Origin: Chitinophaga sp. YR573 | Lineage (GTDB): Bacteria; Bacteroidota; Bacteroidia; Chitinophagales; Chitinophagaceae | Reading direction: 5' to 3' | Length of the DNA stretch: 64,000 nt | Assembly (NCBI RefSeq): GCF_900110995.1 | Contig: NZ_FOJF01000001.1 | Coordinates: 885,199 to 949,198 of the forward strand | Shown: positions 62,704 to 64,000 of the stretch, piece by piece | Numbering within the stretch: position 1 is the stretch's first letter | Layout of the letters: every line of letters starts with the position of its first letter | Notes under the pieces: generated by a model | Databases searched by the model: none | What the model was told of the DNA's origin: nothing | What the model saw: the letters and a program-made list of their open reading frames with translations, nothing else | Position numbers and translations under genes: made by a program

Positions 62704-62848
62704 TTAACGGATACTCTTAGGGTCATTGGGGTTGTTCAGCAGATAACTGGTGTTGAGTCTGTTCTTTTTATCGATCAGCGTTACTGGTTCCTACCCAGAT
62801 CAAACCATTATTATCCTGAACAACCCGGCTTACCAGTTCTGAAAACCG
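62704..62848 (-). pseudogene. Remnant of a hybrid two-component sensor (propeller repeat fragment)
   Basis: Minus-strand translation from 62848 gives FSELVSRVVQDNNGLIWVGT followed by SNADR and a stop; shifting frame, 62781-62704 gives TLIDKKNRLNTSYLLNN then PNDPKSIR and a stop. Joined, this reads like one two-component regulator propeller (reg_prop) repeat: '...vQDnnGliWvGT...NPNDPkSi', the unit of the periplasmic sensor of hybrid two-component systems. The flanks have stops in all relevant frames. Short, so the identity rests on the QDNNGLIWVGT and NPNDPKSI motifs. Confidence 0.5.
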
Positions 62849-62879
62849 TCAGGATCTTTTAGGATTGCAATTAGGCGAT

Positions 62880-64000
62880 CTATACGATCGCCCCTTCAAT
62901 TTTTAATACAAATGCCTCTTTGCACGGAGGTTGTTGAGGTAACTGCACCTTTAGTCCTTCGGATGTTTGTTGAAAATTCAGCTTGTCATTTCCCAGCATG
63001 CTTACCTGGCTTATCTTTCCCATCTGATCATTTGCAGCCAATGTCTTAACTAAAGCAACTTTATCTGCCGGCCACCCCAGCATTATTGCATAAAGTGTTT
63101 TGCCCCTGGTCGTAAAACGAATATCTTCCGCTTCAAATGGTTTACCCTTCCCCTCATTAAAGCCCTGTGCGCTTAAAGCCACGACAGATTGTATGGCTGG
63201 TCCCTCTCCAAATGTTTTCCAGGGACGTGTGCTGTAAATTGCTTCGCTGTTGATCTGCATCCATGCGGCCACCTGTTCCACTACAGTGCGTTCTTCACTG
63301 TCGATAGTGCCATCACCACGTACTGGAACGTTAAGTAAAAGATTACCATTTTTACTTACCACATCGGCCAGAGTGTGTATTACTGTTTTGGCACTCTTAT
63401 AGCCTTTGTTATCAAACAGGCGGCGATCGTAATGCCAGCCACCGATACAGGTATCAGTTTGCCATGGCAGGGGTTCTATCTGGTTACTTTGTCCCCGCTC
63501 AATATCCCAGACCATGCATTTGCGTTGCTGTTCGTTTAACATTTTTCCAAATAGGGCAGCCTGTACTTTTCCATGTTTTTTTACGCTGGCGTTATAGAAG
63601 TGAGCTGCTATTTTCAGCCCTGCATCACTTACCTGCAAAAGCGGTAACACATTGTCATCAAAATAAATGAGCTCAGGACCATATTTATTGATCAGCTCAA
63701 GGGTCCGGTTTAAAAAACTATCACAGTAGGATTTGTCAGGTACATTTGCGCCATTACCCCAATCCCAATACCCACCCATACTACCATCATTAAGACTGTC
63801 CTTACTCAAATCGTGGTTTTGGGCATACAATTCCTGCGGATCATAACCATTCCACCACTTATTGCTGCCATCACCTTTAGTCAGTTTGCCATCATAAGGG
63901 ACACCCGCATAAGGGCCGCTTTTGTCTGAACGCTGGGCAACCTCATACCAGGTCCAGGCATGGGAGGCATGAACAGTGACACCAAAGGGCAGGCTTTGTT
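62880..64000 (-). CDS. GH29 alpha-L-fucosidase (5' end beyond the window)
   Basis: The frame is open from the window edge to the TAG at 62880-62882; the ATG at 63830 is internal, because the upstream translation (GVTVHASHAWTWYEVAQ ... GVPYDGKLTKGDG, WWNGYDPQELYAQNHDL) is plainly family sequence. Candidate nucleophile is the first Asp of 'ELIYFDDNVLP'; 'NGNLLLNVPVRGDGTID' is the GH29 motif after the barrel, and 'ARPWKTFGEGP'-like text (here STRPWKTFGEGP) follows. It differs in type from the other GH29 in the window. It adds a second fucosidase to locus C, though separated from it by 600 bases with decayed sequence. A 7-bp hairpin (62874-62892) overlaps the stop codon. Confidence 0.9.
   Translation of the reverse strand, partial: QSLPFGVTVHASHAWTWYEVAQRSDKSGPYAGVPYDGKLTKGDGSNKWWNGYDPQELYAQNHDLSKDSLNDGSMGGYWDWGNGANVPDKSYCDSFLNRTLELINKYGPELIYFDDNVLPLLQVSDAGLKIAAHFYNASVKKHGKVQAALFGKMLNEQQRKCMVWDIERGQSNQIEPLPWQTDTCIGGWHYDRRLFDNKGYKSAKTVIHTLADVVSKNGNLLLNVPVRGDGTIDSEERTVVEQVAAWMQINSEAIYSTRPWKTFGEGPAIQSVVALSAQGFNEGKGKPFEAEDIRFTTRGKTLYAIMLGWPADKVALVKTLAANDQMGKISQVSMLGNDKLNFQQTSEGLKVQLPQQPPCKEAFVLKIEGAIV

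Overview
The window looks like part of a Bacteroidota chromosome, most likely Chitinophagaceae (Chitinophaga-like). The grounds are four SusC/SusD pairs, two ECF sigma/FecR anti-sigma pairs, secreted glycosidases ending in type IX secretion (T9SS) sorting tails, BACON, TIG and PA14 modules, no obvious Shine-Dalgarno usage, and moderate-to-low GC. Genus is inferred from protein style, not from a marker gene.

Layout. 1-83: 3' end of a T9SS cargo gene with a strong hairpin. 303-9773 (minus): locus D, SusC > SusD > FG-GAP/UnbV repeat protein > vanadium-type haloperoxidase/phosphatase, behind a 1.1 kb non-coding leader carrying two families of duplicated repeats. 10867-14214 (plus): a secreted PA14-PA14-GH2 enzyme, convergent with a GH43 gene (14249-15208, minus). 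15338-22238 (plus): locus A, ECF sigma > FecR > STN-type SusC > SusD. 22287-33960 (minus): locus B, ECF sigma > FecR > STN-type SusC > SusD > surface glycan-binding lipoprotein > GH16 > GH30 > GH30, probably for beta-1,3/1,6-glucan. Loci A and B converge on one shared terminator. 34164-34237: tRNA-Asp(GTC), followed by an AT-rich accessory stretch punctuated by two further copies of the sequence lying at and downstream of the tRNA 3' end (37.6 kb and 42.3 kb). The first segment is a YtrA-type GntR/ABC transporter operon with a clear palindromic operator. The second holds a secreted duplicated DUF4242 protein, a large ATPase-LuxR regulator and a DUF1624 membrane acyltransferase-like protein. 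42651-62265 (minus): a possible esterase, a small hypothetical gene, then locus C: SusC > SusD > TIG-domain binding protein > BACON-GH5 > GH42 > GH39 > GH44-like > GH29 > GH2. This resembles a xyloglucan (or related galactose/fucose-decorated beta-glucan) utilisation locus. 62880-64000: a second GH29 gene running off the window, preceded by what looks like the wreck of a hybrid two-component sensor.

How the parts work together. Each SusC/SusD pair would import oligosaccharides released at the surface by its linked hydrolases. In loci A and B, sigma and FecR would sense the SusC through its extra N-terminal STN domain. Both STN-type SusC genes, and neither of the other two, carry the same antisense arrangement: a TAnnTTTG-type element across the SusC start codon on the opposite strand, then 84-95 bp later an opposite-strand intrinsic terminator with the same CCGG...TTGCA...CCGG-TTTTTT plan. 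I read this as a pair of homologous cis-antisense small RNAs. It is the most interesting signal in the window, followed by the repeated tRNA-Asp tail and the SusCD/haloperoxidase operon.
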